Origin: Pseudomonadota bacterium
Lineage (GTDB): Bacteria; Pseudomonadota; Alphaproteobacteria; Reyranellales; Reyranellaceae
Length of the DNA stretch: 33,274 nt
Direction of reading: 5' to 3'
NCBI GenBank assembly: GCA_018240685.1
Contig: JAFEFG010000055.1
Span: 1-33,274 of the forward strand
Part shown: positions 8,121-16,734 of the stretch, piece by piece
How the letters are laid out: every line of letters starts with the position of its first letter
Numbering within the stretch: position 1 is the stretch's first letter
Made by a program: the position numbers and the translations under genes
Notes under the pieces: model-generated
The model's database searches: none
Told to the model about the DNA's origin: nothing
The model's input: the letters and a program-made list of their open reading frames with translations, nothing else

Positions 8121-9953
8121 TCAGTACACCCGCGCCTTGGGCGGGAAGGACTGAACGTCGTTGGTCATGGGTTGCAGGTTGACCGGCCGGTAGTCGATGT
8201 GGGTCTTGCCCGTCTCGGCATCGACCCATACGGCCGTGTGCTTCAGCCAGTTCTTGTCGTCGCGCTCGGGATAGTCCTCCCGGGCATGGGCGCCGCGGCT
8301 TTCGTGGCGGTTGGCCGCGGAGCGGATGATGGCCTGCGCCTGCAGAATCAGGTTCTCGAACTCCAGCGTCTCCATGAGGTCGGAGTTCCAGATCATCGAG
8401 CGGTCCTTGACACGGACATCCGACTTGCCGGCGAACACCTTGTCGAGGTTGGCGCAGCCTTCGTCCAGGCTCTGCTGGGTCCGGAACACTGCGCAGTCAT
8501 TCTGCATCGTGCGCTGCATCTGCGTGCGCAGCTGCGCGGTCGGCGTGCCGCCCGTGGCGTGGCGCAGCTTGTCGAGGCGGGCGAGCGCCTCCTCGCCGGC
8601 ATTGCGCAGATCCTTGTGCGGCGTGCCCGGCGTCAACTGGCTCTCGGTGCGGTTGGCAGCCGAGCGGCCGAACACGACCAGCTCGAGCAGCGAGTTGGAG
8701 CCCAGGCGATTGGCGCCGTGGACGCCGATCGACGCGGCCTCGCCCAGCGCCATCAGGCCCGGCACGGCCGTGTAGGGATCGCCGTCCTTCACGGTCATGA
8801 CTTCACAGTGATAGTTCGCCGGAATGCCGCCCATGTTGTAGTGGCAGGTCGGCAGGATCGGAATCGGCTGACGCGTCACGTCGACGCCGGCGAAGATGCG
8901 CGCCGTCTCGGCGATGCCGGGCAGGCGCTCATGGATGACCTTCGGATCGAGATGCTCGACATGCAGCTCGATGTAATCCTTGTTCGGCCCGCAGCCACGG
9001 CCTTCGCGGATCTCGATGGTCATCGAGCGCGAGACGACGTCGCGCGAGGCGAGGTCCTTGGCCGTCGGGGCATAGCGCTCCATGAAGCGCTCGCCGTTGC
9101 CGTTGGTGACGTAGCCGCCCTCGCCGCGCACGCCCTCGGTGATCAGGCAGCCGGCGCCGTAGATGCCGGTCGGATGGAACTGCACGAATTCCATGTCCTG
9201 CAGCGGCAGGCCGGCGCGGAGCACCATGGCACCGCCGTCGCCGGTGCAGGTGTGCGCCGAGGTCGCGGTGAAGTAGACGCGGCCGCAGCCACCGGTCGCC
9301 AGCACGGTCTTGTGGGCACGGAAGCGATGGATGGTGCCGTCGTCGAGGTTCCAGGCCATCACGCCGCGGCACACGCCCTCGTCCATGATCAGGTCGAGCG
9401 CGAAGTACTCGATGAAGAACTCCGCATGGTTGCGCAGCGACTGCTGGTAGAGCGTGTGCAGCATGGCGTGGCCGGTGCGGTCGGCCGCCGCGCAGGTGCG
9501 CTGGGCGATGCCCTTGCCGAATTCCGTCGTCATGCCGCCGAACGGACGCTGGTAGATCTTGCCCTCGGGCGTGCGGCTGAACGGAACGCCGAAATGCTCG
9601 AGCTCGATGATCGCCGGGATGCCGTCGCGGCACATGTATTCGATCGCGTCCTGGTCGCCGAGCCAGTCGGAGCCCTTGACCGTGTCGTACATGTGCCAGC
9701 GCCAGTCGTCGGGGCCCATGTTGCCGAGCGCCGCCGAGATGCCACCCTGCGCCGCCACGGTGTGGCTGCGAGTGGGGAACACCTTGGTGATGCAGGCCGT
9801 CTTCAGGCCCTTCGACGCCATGCCGAAGGTCGCACGCAGGCCGGACCCGCCGGCGCCCACGACGACGACGTCATATTCGTGATCGATGATGGTGTAGGCG
9901 CGGCCACCGATATTCATCGTGCCCGGGGCGGCGCCGTTGCTCTTCTCGGCCAT
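8121..9953 (-). CDS. sdhA: Succinate dehydrogenase flavoprotein subunit
   Basis: SdhA, 610 residues, oxidises succinate to fumarate in the TCA cycle and is complex II of the respiratory chain. Visible landmarks are the FAD-binding [13 protein letters not shown] near residues 30-41, the histidine that covalently carries FAD in [11 protein letters not shown] (H64), and the conserved [21 protein letters not shown] block of the active site. The capping and C-terminal helical domains are full length. An open frame extends upstream through sdhD to 10265, but that extension is sdhD in another frame. The true start is the ATG at 9953, two bases after the sdhD stop, consistent with translational coupling. 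Confidence 0.98.
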   Translation of the reverse strand: MAEKSNGAAPGTMNIGGRAYTIIDHEYDVVVVGAGGSGLRATFGMASKGLKTACITKVFPTRSHTVAAQGGISAALGNMGPDDWRWHMYDTVKGSDWLGDQDAIEYMCRDGIPAIIELEHFGVPFSRTPEGKIYQRPFGGMTTEFGKGIAQRTCAAADRTGHAMLHTLYQQSLRNHAEFFIEYFALDLIMDEGVCRGVMAWNLDDGTIHRFRAHKTVLATGGCGRVYFTATSAHTCTGDGGAMVLRAGLPLQDMEFVQFHPTGIYGAGCLITEGVRGEGGYVTNGNGERFMERYAPTAKDLASRDVVSRSMTIEIREGRGCGPNKDYIELHVEHLDPKVIHERLPGIAETARIFAGVDVTRQPIPILPTCHYNMGGIPANYHCEVMTVKDGDPYTAVPGLMALGEAASIGVHGANRLGSNSLLELVVFGRSAANRTESQLTPGTPHKDLRNAGEEALARLDKLRHATGGTPTAQLRTQMQRTMQNDCAVFRTQQSLDEGCANLDKVFAGKSDVRVKDRSMIWNSDLMETLEFENLILQAQAIIRSAANRHESRGAHAREDYPERDDKNWLKHTAVWVDAETGKTHIDYRPVNLQPMTNDVQSFPPKARVY

Positions 9954-9955
9954 GA

Positions 9956-10336
9956 TCAGCCTCCAAATCCGATACGCAGGATCGCGACGATGGCGCTGAG
10001 GCCGAACAGCACGGCGATGAACTTCACCAGCACGATCAGCGACAGCCGCCAGGCGCCGTCGGTATAGTCCTCGACCACGACCTGCACGCCGAGCTGGGCA
10101 TGATGCAGGCCGACGCCGATCGTCAGGATCAGCAGCACCATCACCAGCGGCGAGCCGATCCAGGCGCGCACCGTGGCGTAATCGGCGCCGCTCAGCATCA
10201 CCAGCGAGATGGCGAACCAGACGACGAGCGGGATCAGCGCGACGGCGGTCAGCCGCTGGGCCCACCAGTGGCCAAGACCCGCCTTGGCCGAACCAAGGCC
10301 GCGGGCGCGGGCGAGCGGGGTTCTACGATCAACCAT
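9956..10336 (-). CDS. sdhD: Succinate dehydrogenase membrane anchor subunit
   Basis: SdhD, 126 residues, has three predicted membrane helices (about residues 29-50, 62-85 and 98-121). The segment [16 protein letters not shown] contains the expected heme-b histidine (H79) and, eleven and twelve residues later, the Asp-Tyr pair (D90, Y91) that borders the quinone site in known SdhD proteins. It anchors SdhAB to the inner membrane with SdhC. The ATG at 10336 is preceded by TGAGGGAGG, in which the sdhC stop codon is part of the ribosome-site region. Longer upstream extensions of this frame overlap sdhC and are spurious. Confidence 0.95.
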   Translation of the reverse strand: MVDRRTPLARARGLGSAKAGLGHWWAQRLTAVALIPLVVWFAISLVMLSGADYATVRAWIGSPLVMVLLILTIGVGLHHAQLGVQVVVEDYTDGAWRLSLIVLVKFIAVLFGLSAIVAILRIGFGG

Positions 10337-10347
10337 ATGCGCCTCCC

Positions 10348-10746
10348 TCACACCAGCCGCAGGCCGACGATCCACGACACGGCCGTGGCCACCAGCGCCA
10401 CGATCACGACAATCCAGCTGTTGCGCGAGGCGTCCTTCAGCTCGAAGCCGTAGCCCGCATCCCAGAACAGGTGCCGGATGCCGTTGCAAAGATGGAAGAA
10501 CAGGCTGAACAACCAGCCGCCCAGCACGATCCGGCCCAGGATCGAGCTGTTGAAGCTCTGGAACACCGCGTAGCCGCGCGGGCCGCTGGCCGCGTAGATG
10601 ACCCAGGTCGCCAGATAGAGGGCACCCACCGCAAGGGCGACACCGGTGGCGCGGTGCAGGATCGACAGATTCGCCGTCAGCGGCAGTCGATAGACCTGAA
10701 GGTGGGGAGAGAGCGGCCGGTTCGACGGCCGATTGGCAACGCTCAT
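10348..10746 (-). CDS. sdhC: Succinate dehydrogenase cytochrome b556 subunit
   Basis: SdhC, 132 residues from the ATG at 10746, has three membrane helices. The quinone-site segment SILHRATG (S28, R32) and the heme-ligand segment HLCNGIRHLFWDAG (H92) are in place. With SdhD it holds heme b and reduces ubiquinone. An in-frame ATG at 10776 would add ten residues (MCRGNRGSRA). I prefer 10746 because AGAGG lies nine bases upstream and the MSVANRPSNRPLSPHL start is typical of the alphaproteobacterial protein. It is the first gene of sdhCDAB, separated by 143 bases from mch upstream, so it probably has its own promoter. Confidence 0.95.
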   Translation of the reverse strand: MSVANRPSNRPLSPHLQVYRLPLTANLSILHRATGVALAVGALYLATWVIYAASGPRGYAVFQSFNSSILGRIVLGGWLFSLFFHLCNGIRHLFWDAGYGFELKDASRNSWIVVIVALVATAVSWIVGLRLV

Positions 10747-10794
10747 CGCGCGAGAACCTCTGTTGCCCCGACACATATGAGGGGGACCGGGACT

Positions 10795-10822
10795 CTTTTA
10801 GCGCGCACGTCTGTCAAGTCAA
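10795..10822 (-). promoter_or_regulatory. Candidate sigma-70 promoter of sdhCDAB
   Basis: Read on the minus strand, TTGACT (complement of 10817-10822), a 16-base spacer and TAAAAG (complement of 10795-10800) form a reasonable -35/-10 pair. It is about 50 bases before the sdhC start and lies in the 143-base gap after mch. An overlapping TTGACA is also present but has no -10 at a proper distance. The assignment is by consensus only. Confidence 0.4.
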
Positions 10823-10889
10823 TGAAACTCAGCCCCGCACACCCGGTAAGCCCCGGATTCTCCAGCGAAATTCGCGTATCGGGCGGCCG

Positions 10890-11960
10890 TCAGGACGCGC
10901 GCCGCGGCAGCAGCAGCCAATAGTCGAGATCGAGGACCACGGCCGGATGGTACTTGCCGTCCGCGCCCTTGCCCGGCCAAGTGTCGCACGGGCAGTCCTT
11001 TGCCGCATAGGTGCGCACGCGCAGCGCCCCCAGATCGGTACGGCCGGGCAGCGGCGCGCGCTCCAGCACCTCCGACCAGGCATAGATCGTGTCGCCGCCG
11101 AAAGTCGGCGCCACGTGGCTTCCGGCGTTGATGGCCGCGACGCGGAAGCCGTTGGCAAGACCGTTGAAGGACAGCGCCCGGGCGAGCGAGATCACGTGAC
11201 CGCCATAGGCGAGGCGGCGGCCGAAGCGCGTGTTCTTGCCGGCGTGGGCGTCGAAATGCACGCGCGCCGTGTTCTGGTAGAGCCGCGTCGAGAACATGTG
11301 ATCGGAGTCCTCGAGCGTCATGCCGCTCACATGGTCGATGCGCTCGCCGGGCTCGTAATCCTCCCAGCGATGCGGCGAGCCGGCGGCGACGTCGTCGTAG
11401 CCACCGAGCGACAGGCCCGCGGGCACGATCAGGTCGGCCGGCGAGACCGACGGCGCCGTCTTCGGCACGACGGGCGCCGGCACGACGGCGGCATGGTCGC
11501 GCTTGTGCACCATCACCCAGCGGACGTAGTCGAGCACCATCTCGCCGCGCTGGTTGACGCCCGTGGAGCGCACCCACACGACGCCGCTGGCGCGGTTGGA
11601 ATTCTCGCGCAGGCCCAGCACCTTCGAGCTCACCGACAGCGTATCGCCGGGATAGACCGGAACGCCCCAGCGGAACTCGGCATAGCCGAGATTGGCGACC
11701 GCGTTCACCGAGACGTCGGGCACGGTCTTGCCGATCACGACATGAAACACGAGCAGGTCGTCGAGCGGCGCGCGCGGCAGGCCGACGGCGCGCGCGAACT
11801 CGTCGGAGGAGTTGATGGCGAAGCGCGAGCCGTACAACGCAACGTTCAGCGCCGCATCAGCCTCGGTCAGCGTCCGCGGCGTGGCATGGCGGATCTCCTG
11901 GCCGACCTTGAAGTCCTCGAAGAAATTGCCGCTCTCGGTCTTGCTCTTGGGGGTGCTCAT
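10890..11960 (-). CDS. mch: Mesaconyl-CoA (2-methylfumaryl-CoA) hydratase, double MaoC hot-dog
   Basis: The protein has 356 residues with two MaoC-like hot-dog units, roughly residues 15-150 and 195-340. Blocks such as NFFEDFKVGQ, RLYQNTARVHFD, YGGHVISLARALSFNGLAN and GDTIYAWSEVLE agree closely with my memory of the Rhodobacter sphaeroides mesaconyl-CoA hydratase of about the same length. That enzyme interconverts beta-methylmalyl-CoA and mesaconyl-CoA in the ethylmalonyl-CoA pathway of acetate assimilation, and related enzymes serve the methylaspartate cycle. Its start overlaps the stop of the CitE-like gene by four bases (ATGA), so the two are translationally coupled. sdhCDAB follows. No ethylmalonyl-CoA mutase or crotonyl-CoA reductase gene is in this window, so pathway membership is inferred. 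Confidence 0.87.
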   Translation of the reverse strand: MSTPKSKTESGNFFEDFKVGQEIRHATPRTLTEADAALNVALYGSRFAINSSDEFARAVGLPRAPLDDLLVFHVVIGKTVPDVSVNAVANLGYAEFRWGVPVYPGDTLSVSSKVLGLRENSNRASGVVWVRSTGVNQRGEMVLDYVRWVMVHKRDHAAVVPAPVVPKTAPSVSPADLIVPAGLSLGGYDDVAAGSPHRWEDYEPGERIDHVSGMTLEDSDHMFSTRLYQNTARVHFDAHAGKNTRFGRRLAYGGHVISLARALSFNGLANGFRVAAINAGSHVAPTFGGDTIYAWSEVLERAPLPGRTDLGALRVRTYAAKDCPCDTWPGKGADGKYHPAVVLDLDYWLLLPRRAS

Positions 11961-12835
11961 GCTGCCTGCAGCTCCTTGATGGCGGCGGCGAGCGCCAATG
12001 CGCGCTCAGCCTGCTCGACGTGGAGATTCTCGATCATGCGCCCGTCGACGGTGACGACGCCCTTGCCTTCCGCCTGCGCGGCCTTGAAGGCGGCCACGAT
12101 CTTGGCCGCCGTCCCCAGCTCGGCCGCCGACGGCGCGAAGATCTCGTTGCAGGGCTCGACCTGGCTGGGATGGATCAGCGTCTTGCCATCGAAGCCCATC
12201 TCGAGGCCCTGGCGGCAGACTTCCTTGAAGCCCTCGGCGTCCTGGATGTCGTTGTAGACGCCGTCGAGGATGGTGAGGCCGTAAGCGCGCGCAGCCAGCA
12301 TGCCAAGGCCGAGCGCGGTGATCATCGGCAGGCGCATCGGCGTGTGGCGCGCGCGCATGTCCTTGACCAGATCGTTGGTGCCCATGACGAAGAGCTGCAG
12401 GCGCTTGTGCGACGCGGCGATCTCCTCGGCGCGCAGGATGCCCTTGGGCGTCTCCATCATCGCCCAAACGGCCATCGAGGCCGGCGCGCCCGCCGCGTCG
12501 AGGAGCGAGACGATGCTCGCCACGTCGGCGGCGCTTTCCACTTTGGGTACCAGGATCGCGTCGGCGCCCGAGGTGGCGATGGCGGCGACGTCGGCCTTGC
12601 CCCAGGGCGTTGCGAGCCCGTTGCAACGGATGGCGATCTCGCGCTTGCCGTAGCCCTTGCTCTTGGCCGCCGCAACGACATTGGCGCGCGCGGCTTCCTT
12701 GGCGTCGGGCGCGACGGCATCCTCGAGATCGAAGATCAGCGCATCGGCCGGCAAGGTGCGCGCTTTTTCCAGCGCGCGCGTGTTGGCTCCCGGCATATAA
12801 AGCACACTGCGACGCGGACGAACGGTGCTGGACAT
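11957..12835 (-). CDS. HpcH/HpaI (CitE-like) CoA-ester lyase or (3S)-malyl-CoA thioesterase
   Basis: The protein has 292 residues in the citrate-lyase beta-subunit superfamily, a TIM barrel acting on malyl-CoA-type thioesters with Mg2+. Visible motifs are SVLYMPGAN near the start, FDLEDAVAPD (E38, D39), IRCNG (R70, N72) and MMETPKGI (E128). Coupled to mch, it could cleave beta-methylmalyl-CoA to glyoxylate and propionyl-CoA. However, the sequence is closer in style to the CitE-like Mcl2, a (3S)-malyl-CoA thioesterase that releases malate, than to the Mcl1 lyase. The ATG at 12835 is preferred over one five codons upstream because GAGGGG sits seven bases before it. A candidate promoter lies just upstream, and the divergent pdxY begins 68 bases away. 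Confidence 0.85.
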   Translation of the reverse strand: MSSTVRPRRSVLYMPGANTRALEKARTLPADALIFDLEDAVAPDAKEAARANVVAAAKSKGYGKREIAIRCNGLATPWGKADVAAIATSGADAILVPKVESAADVASIVSLLDAAGAPASMAVWAMMETPKGILRAEEIAASHKRLQLFVMGTNDLVKDMRARHTPMRLPMITALGLGMLAARAYGLTILDGVYNDIQDAEGFKEVCRQGLEMGFDGKTLIHPSQVEPCNEIFAPSAAELGTAAKIVAAFKAAQAEGKGVVTVDGRMIENLHVEQAERALALAAAIKELQAA

Positions 12836-12861
12836 CTCAAAACCCCTCAAGGACGCCGCGG

Positions 12862-12889
12862 ACTATAATGAGGGGTCTCGTTGTGGCAA
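12862..12889 (-). promoter_or_regulatory. Candidate promoter for the CitE-like/mch operon
   Basis: On the minus strand TTGCCA (complement of 12884-12889), a 16-base spacer and TATAGT (complement of 12862-12867) match the sigma-70 pattern well, and the start codon follows about 27 bases after the -10. The same short region reads TATAAT on the plus strand (12864-12869), so the divergent pdxY may share it, although no good plus-strand -35 is visible. Confidence 0.45.
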
Positions 12890-12902
12890 GGTGGCATTGG
12901 CC

Positions 12903-13754
12903 ATGCGCTTTCTCTCGCTTCAGAGCCATGTCGCCTACGGCTACGTCGGCAATCGGGCAGCGGCTTTCCCCCTGCAACGGTTGGGCCACGAGGTCTGGGC
13001 GGTCAATACGGTCGAATTTTCCAACCATACGGGATACGGCGCCTGGCGGGGTCGCGTCGCGCCAGCCGATCAAGTTGCCGACATCGTGCACGGCATCGAG
13101 GCGCTGGGCCTGCTTCCGCGATGCGATGCATTGCTTACGGGCTATGTCGGCGATGCCGCTCTGGCGGACGTGGTGCTGGACACCGCCCGCAAGGTCCGCA
13201 GCGCCAATCCCAAGGCGATCTGGTGCTGCGATCCGGTGCTGGGCGACGTCGACACGGGCATCTACGTGAAGCCGGGCATCGACGTCTTCTTCCGCGAGCG
13301 GGCCATTCCCGCCGCCGATCTCATCACGCCCAACCATTTCGAGCTCGAGCATCTGACGGGACGCAAGGTCGCCACCATGGCGGACGCGCTCGCGGCGGCG
13401 CGCGGCCTGATGAAGGGACCGCGGCTGGTCCTCATCACCAGCCTGCGCCGCGCCGATGCGCCGGCACACCGGATCGAGATGGTCGCGGTGACGGCAGAGG
13501 CCGCCTGGCGCATCGCCACACCGCTGATCGGCTTCGACATCATGCCCAACGGCACCGGCGACATGGTCTCGGCGCTGTTCACCGCGCACTGGCTCGAGAG
13601 CGGCGACGCGGCGCTGGCCCTGGGACGAGCCGCCTCCTCCGTCTACGCCGTGCTCGAGGCGACACGCGAGATGGGCGAGCGCGAACTGCAGATCGTCGCG
13701 GCGCAGGACCGCCTGGTCTCCCCGCCGCGTCTCTTCACGGCCGAGAGGATCTAG
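12903..13754 (+). CDS. pdxY: Pyridoxal kinase
   Basis: The protein has 283 residues, the usual length of PdxY, a ribokinase-fold enzyme that phosphorylates pyridoxal (vitamin B6 salvage) in the cytoplasm. It begins with the substrate-binding SLQSHVAYGYVGNRAAAFPL and contains DPVLGD (110-115). Near the C-terminus NGTGD (216-220) carries the catalytic aspartate and the anion hole. The open frame extends 26 codons upstream to 12825 and into the divergent gene. The ATG at 12903 gives the conserved N-terminus and has AAGG at a suitable distance. Seven bases separate it from the LysE-type gene, so the two likely form an operon. PdxK-like activity on pyridoxine cannot be excluded. Confidence 0.93.
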   Translation: MRFLSLQSHVAYGYVGNRAAAFPLQRLGHEVWAVNTVEFSNHTGYGAWRGRVAPADQVADIVHGIEALGLLPRCDALLTGYVGDAALADVVLDTARKVRSANPKAIWCCDPVLGDVDTGIYVKPGIDVFFRERAIPAADLITPNHFELEHLTGRKVATMADALAAARGLMKGPRLVLITSLRRADAPAHRIEMVAVTAEAAWRIATPLIGFDIMPNGTGDMVSALFTAHWLESGDAALALGRAASSVYAVLEATREMGERELQIVAAQDRLVSPPRLFTAERI

Positions 13755-13761
13755 GCCGCCG

Positions 13762-14463
13762 ATGAACGTGCCAGGCTTTGCCTTCGACCCGATCACGCTC
13801 GCGATAGAAGGAGCCGTGATCGGCTTCGTCATCGCCGTGCCGGTCGGGCCGGCGGCCGCGCTCTGCATCCGGCGCGCGATCACCGTGGGCGCCGTCGCCG
13901 GCTACCTGACCGGCGTCGGCGCCGCCCTGGGCGACGCCGTCTTCGGGGCGGTGGCGGCCTTCGGCCTTTCCTTCGTCGAGGATTTCGTCGCCCGGCACGA
14001 AGCCTGGCTGCGCGGCATCGGCGGCCTGGTGCTGGTGGTGATGGGCGTCACGACCATGCGGCACAGGCCGCGAACCGTGGGCGATCCGGTCTCCAACGAT
14101 CTCGAGCACCGGATCTCGACGCATTTCCACTACACGACGTCGAGCTTCTTCATCACGGTGTTCAACCCGCTCACCGTGATGGCGTTCGGTGCCGCCTTCG
14201 CCGGCCGCAATCTCGCCGGCGTCGGCACCAGCTTGCCCGACGCCACCCTGCTCGTCGCCGGCGTGTTCTGCGGCGCACTGGGATGGTGGGCCATCCTCTG
14301 CACGGCCGCAGCCGCACTGCGCTCGCAATTCACCAGCACCGGCATGATGTGGCTGAACCGCATTTCCGGCGGAATCATCCTCGCTTTCGGCCTGATCGCG
14401 CTGGCATCGCTCCTGCCCCTGCCCTGGCGTCAGATGGGCGACGCGCTCGGGCTCGGTTCATAG
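13762..14463 (+). CDS. LysE/RhtB family exporter
   Basis: A 233-residue membrane protein with about six hydrophobic helices. The N-terminal helix contains VPVGPAAALCIRRAITVG, the hallmark P-x-G-P block of the LysE/RhtB superfamily, and FNPLTVMAFGAAFAG lies in the middle, where the family has its second re-entrant proline motif. Members export amino acids or related small metabolites from the cytoplasm. It follows pdxY by seven bases and is probably co-transcribed with it, but the substrate cannot be predicted. It ends 25 bases before the convergent rutE-like gene. Confidence 0.88.
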   Translation: MNVPGFAFDPITLAIEGAVIGFVIAVPVGPAAALCIRRAITVGAVAGYLTGVGAALGDAVFGAVAAFGLSFVEDFVARHEAWLRGIGGLVLVVMGVTTMRHRPRTVGDPVSNDLEHRISTHFHYTTSSFFITVFNPLTVMAFGAAFAGRNLAGVGTSLPDATLLVAGVFCGALGWWAILCTAAAALRSQFTSTGMMWLNRISGGIILAFGLIALASLLPLPWRQMGDALGLGS

Positions 14464-14488
14464 CCGGAGCTTTTCCTCCGCGCGAGCG

Positions 14489-15079
14489 TCAGGCCAGCGT
14501 GCAGGCCTCTTCGAACGAAAGCCGCGGGCTGCGGTTGAACAGCTTGCCGGGATCGCCGTAGCCGATGTTGCACAGGAAGTTGGTCTTGAAGCGGCCGTCG
14601 GGGAAGAAGGCCTCGTCGACCTTGGCGTTGTCGAAGCCGCTCATGGCGCCGACATCGAGGCCGAGCGCGCGCGCGGCGATCATCAGATAGGCGCCCTGGA
14701 GCGAGCCGTTCCGGAACGCCGTGGCGGCGCTGACCGCTTCCTTGCCCTCGCCGCTGAACCAGTACTTCGCGGTCTGATCGTGCGGGAAGAGCTTGGGCAG
14801 ATGCTCGTAGAACTGCGTGTCGTAGGCGACGATGGCCGTGACCGGCGCGGTCATGGTCTTCTCGGTGTTGCCGGCGCTGAGCGCGGGCTTCAGCTTCTCC
14901 TTCCCTTCCTTGGTGCGCACGAAGACGATGCGTGCCGGCGAGGAGTTCGCCGACGTGGGGCCCCACTTCATCAAGTCGTAGATCGCGCGCAACTGGCCCT
15001 CGGTGACCGGCTTGTCCAGCCAGCCATTGTGCGTGCGTGCGCCGCGAAAAAGCATATCGAGAGTCTTGTCGTCGAGCAT
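14489..15079 (-). CDS. rutE: Nitroreductase-family malonic semialdehyde reductase (RutE/HadB-like)
   Basis: The protein has 196 residues, the same length as E. coli RutE. It is an FMN-binding nitroreductase-fold protein. The N-terminus has [11 protein letters not shown] with the Arg-Thr-His-Asn segment typical of this subgroup, then [17 protein letters not shown], and near the C-terminus [20 protein letters not shown], which fits the RutE/HadB branch. RutE reduces malonic semialdehyde to 3-hydroxypropionate in uracil breakdown. No other rut gene is nearby, so here it may detoxify malonic semialdehyde from another source or reduce a different substrate. GAGGGG lies before the start. The upstream TPR gene is 92 bases away on the same strand. 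Confidence 0.8.
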   Translation of the reverse strand: MLDDKTLDMLFRGARTHNGWLDKPVTEGQLRAIYDLMKWGPTSANSSPARIVFVRTKEGKEKLKPALSAGNTEKTMTAPVTAIVAYDTQFYEHLPKLFPHDQTAKYWFSGEGKEAVSAATAFRNGSLQGAYLMIAARALGLDVGAMSGFDNAKVDEAFFPDGRFKTNFLCNIGYGDPGKLFNRSPRLSFEEACTLA

Positions 15080-15171
15080 CGCTGGTCCCCCTCACGTCCG
15101 GTCAAACAAAGGATCGCGCGGACCGTAAAGGAGCGTCGTCGCGCGGTCGAGCCGACGCGTTGGTAAGCAAG

Positions 15172-16614
15172 TTACCTGCCAGAGGCCAGCAGCGGCGCCT
15201 GCAGCTTGAGCAATTCGATTTCGTTGCGCACGGCGGCGAACACCGCCTCCCAGTCGCCGGCCTTGGGCTGGCGGAAGAGGCGGGCGGTGGGATACCAGGG
15301 TGCGCGCGTCCCGCCGAGCTGCCAGCGCCAGTCCGCCGGCGACGGCAGCAGCACCCAGGTCCTCATCCCCATCGCCGCGGCGAGATGCGCGATGGGCGCA
15401 TCGATCGATATCAGGAGGTCGAGCTGCGCCAACGCACTGGCGGCTTCGGCGAAATCGAAGATGCCGCGGCCGACGTCGTGCACCAGGCCGGCGGCCCCGA
15501 ACTGCTGGATGTTCTTCTGATGGGCTCCGCCCTGCAGACTGAAGACCAGCAGTTCGGGATCACCCGTCAAGGCGAGGAACTGCGCGAACGATGCGGACCG
15601 GGCCTTGTCCTGCGGCTGGCTGCCGGCGGCGGCCCAGTAGATGCCGACGCGCAGCTTCGCCTTGTCGAGACGCCCGAGCCGAATCAGCCGGTCCGGCGGC
15701 GGCACCAGATAGGGTTCCGAGGCAGCATCGAAATCCGGCTGGCAGAGATGCGGCAGCGACACCAGCGAGGCATGGACGTCGAAAGGCGGCAATGCTTCGC
15801 CTTCCGCCACGACCGTGTCGATATAGCCGACCTCCTGCAGCAGGTCCTTGAGCGGCGCCTGGCATAGCACCAGCACCGTCGCGCCGCGGCGCTTGAGATC
15901 GCGGGCGAAGCGCACGAACAGCAGCACATCCGACAGCCCCTGCTCCGGATAGAGCAGGATCCGCTTGCCTTCGATCGGCCCGCCGTCCCAGGCCGGCTGC
16001 GCGAAGTCGGGCACGGGCGTCTCGGGCAGGCGCTTGCGCGCCTCATAGGCCGCAAAGCCCTCGCGCAGCTGACCGCGCATCAGGAGTGCGATCGCAAGCT
16101 CGGTGCGTGCCCGCTTGTGGTCGGGCGCCAGCGCCAGCACGCGCGTGAAGCAGCCGGCGGCCTCCTCCACCCGGCCGAGATCGCGCAGGCAAAGGCCGAG
16201 ATCGAGGAAGCCGTCGGCATAGTCGCGGTTGAGGGCGATCGAGCGGAAGTGATGCCTGACCGCCTCGTCGGGACGGTTCGCGGCACGCAGCGCATTGCCG
16301 AGATTGGAATGCAGCGCGGGATTTTCCGGATCCTCGGCCAGCGACAGGCGATGATGGGACACCGCGGCTTCGAGCTTGCCCGCCTGCCGCAGCGCCATGC
16401 CGAGACTGTTGTGGAGTTCGGCGTGATAGGGCCGCTGCATCAGCAGCCGGAAATAGGAGGAGATCGCCTCCTCGAGACGGCCGGCGCGCAGGGCCTGACC
16501 GGCGAGCCGCAGCTGCTGGATGAAAGTATCGACGGCATTGCCGAACAGCGGGGTCGGCGTGACCGAGGTCCGGGACTCGGATCTCAGCGGATGGATGGTC
16601 GACAGATCGGTCAC
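15172..16614 (-). CDS. TPR protein with C-terminal glycosyltransferase-9-like domain
   Basis: The protein has 480 residues. After a short leader, about five tetratricopeptide repeats run from residue 35 to 205 (for example LHNSLGMALRQAGKLEAAV and LHSNLGNALRAANRPDEAV). The rest resembles the heptosyltransferase/GT9 fold, including KRILLYPEQGLSDVLLFVRFA and the C-terminal DLLISIDAPIAHLAAAMG followed by LLPSPADWRW, the usual sugar-nucleotide region of TPR-linked GT9 proteins. It may glycosylate a surface structure or protein, but no acceptor can be named. Translation starts at a GTG (16614); an in-frame TGA a short way upstream rules out a much longer form. The start lies inside one arm of an 11-base inverted repeat. 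Confidence 0.82.
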   Translation of the reverse strand: MTDLSTIHPLRSESRTSVTPTPLFGNAVDTFIQQLRLAGQALRAGRLEEAISSYFRLLMQRPYHAELHNSLGMALRQAGKLEAAVSHHRLSLAEDPENPALHSNLGNALRAANRPDEAVRHHFRSIALNRDYADGFLDLGLCLRDLGRVEEAAGCFTRVLALAPDHKRARTELAIALLMRGQLREGFAAYEARKRLPETPVPDFAQPAWDGGPIEGKRILLYPEQGLSDVLLFVRFARDLKRRGATVLVLCQAPLKDLLQEVGYIDTVVAEGEALPPFDVHASLVSLPHLCQPDFDAASEPYLVPPPDRLIRLGRLDKAKLRVGIYWAAAGSQPQDKARSASFAQFLALTGDPELLVFSLQGGAHQKNIQQFGAAGLVHDVGRGIFDFAEAASALAQLDLLISIDAPIAHLAAAMGMRTWVLLPSPADWRWQLGGTRAPWYPTARLFRQPKAGDWEAVFAAVRNEIELLKLQAPLLASGR

Positions 16615-16667
16615 GGTATCGCTCAGACGGAAGCCATTGCCTCCGACTTTACCTCAAGCGATACCGT
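16613..16667. repeat. 11-base inverted repeat spanning the start of the TPR-glycosyltransferase gene
   Basis: ACGGTATCGCT (16613-16623) and its perfect complement AGCGATACCGT (16657-16667) are separated by 33 bases. In the leftward transcript the distal arm contains the first bases of the GTG start, so a hairpin would bury it. The loop holds a GGAGG (complement of 16640-16644) and a tiny out-of-frame ATG reading frame of four codons. It could be a translational control hairpin or a DNA operator. Confidence 0.45.
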
Positions 16668-16715
16668 TAAGCATCTGATATTTAAGGCGAAATTAGGACG
16701 CGCCCTTATAGTGGA

Positions 16716-16730
16716 GGCCGATGATCGGCC
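16716..16730 (-). repeat. Short hairpin just after the asd stop codons
   Basis: GGCCGA-TGA-TCGGCC forms a perfect 6-base stem with a three-base loop. It lies directly downstream of the tandem TAG stops of asd on the minus strand. No T run follows on that strand, so it is at best a weak or factor-assisted terminator, or a 3'-end stabilising hairpin. Confidence 0.35.
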
Positions 16731-16734
16731 CCTA

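Noticed and set aside
12864..12869. TATAAT on the plus strand as a pdxY promoter
   Set aside because: No acceptable -35 lies at the right distance on the plus strand, whereas the minus-strand reading has both elements. A shared use cannot be excluded.
14465..14480. Small hairpin between the convergent LysE-type and rutE-like genes
   Set aside because: The stem is only about five bases, with the T residues in the loop rather than after the stem, so it does not qualify as a terminator.
16625..16637. Four-codon ATG frame (Met-Ala-Ser-Val) preceded by GGAGG upstream of the TPR gene
   Set aside because: The GGAGG is only two bases from the ATG, too close for efficient initiation, and such tiny frames are frequent by chance. 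It is kept only as part of the inverted-repeat finding, not as a gene.
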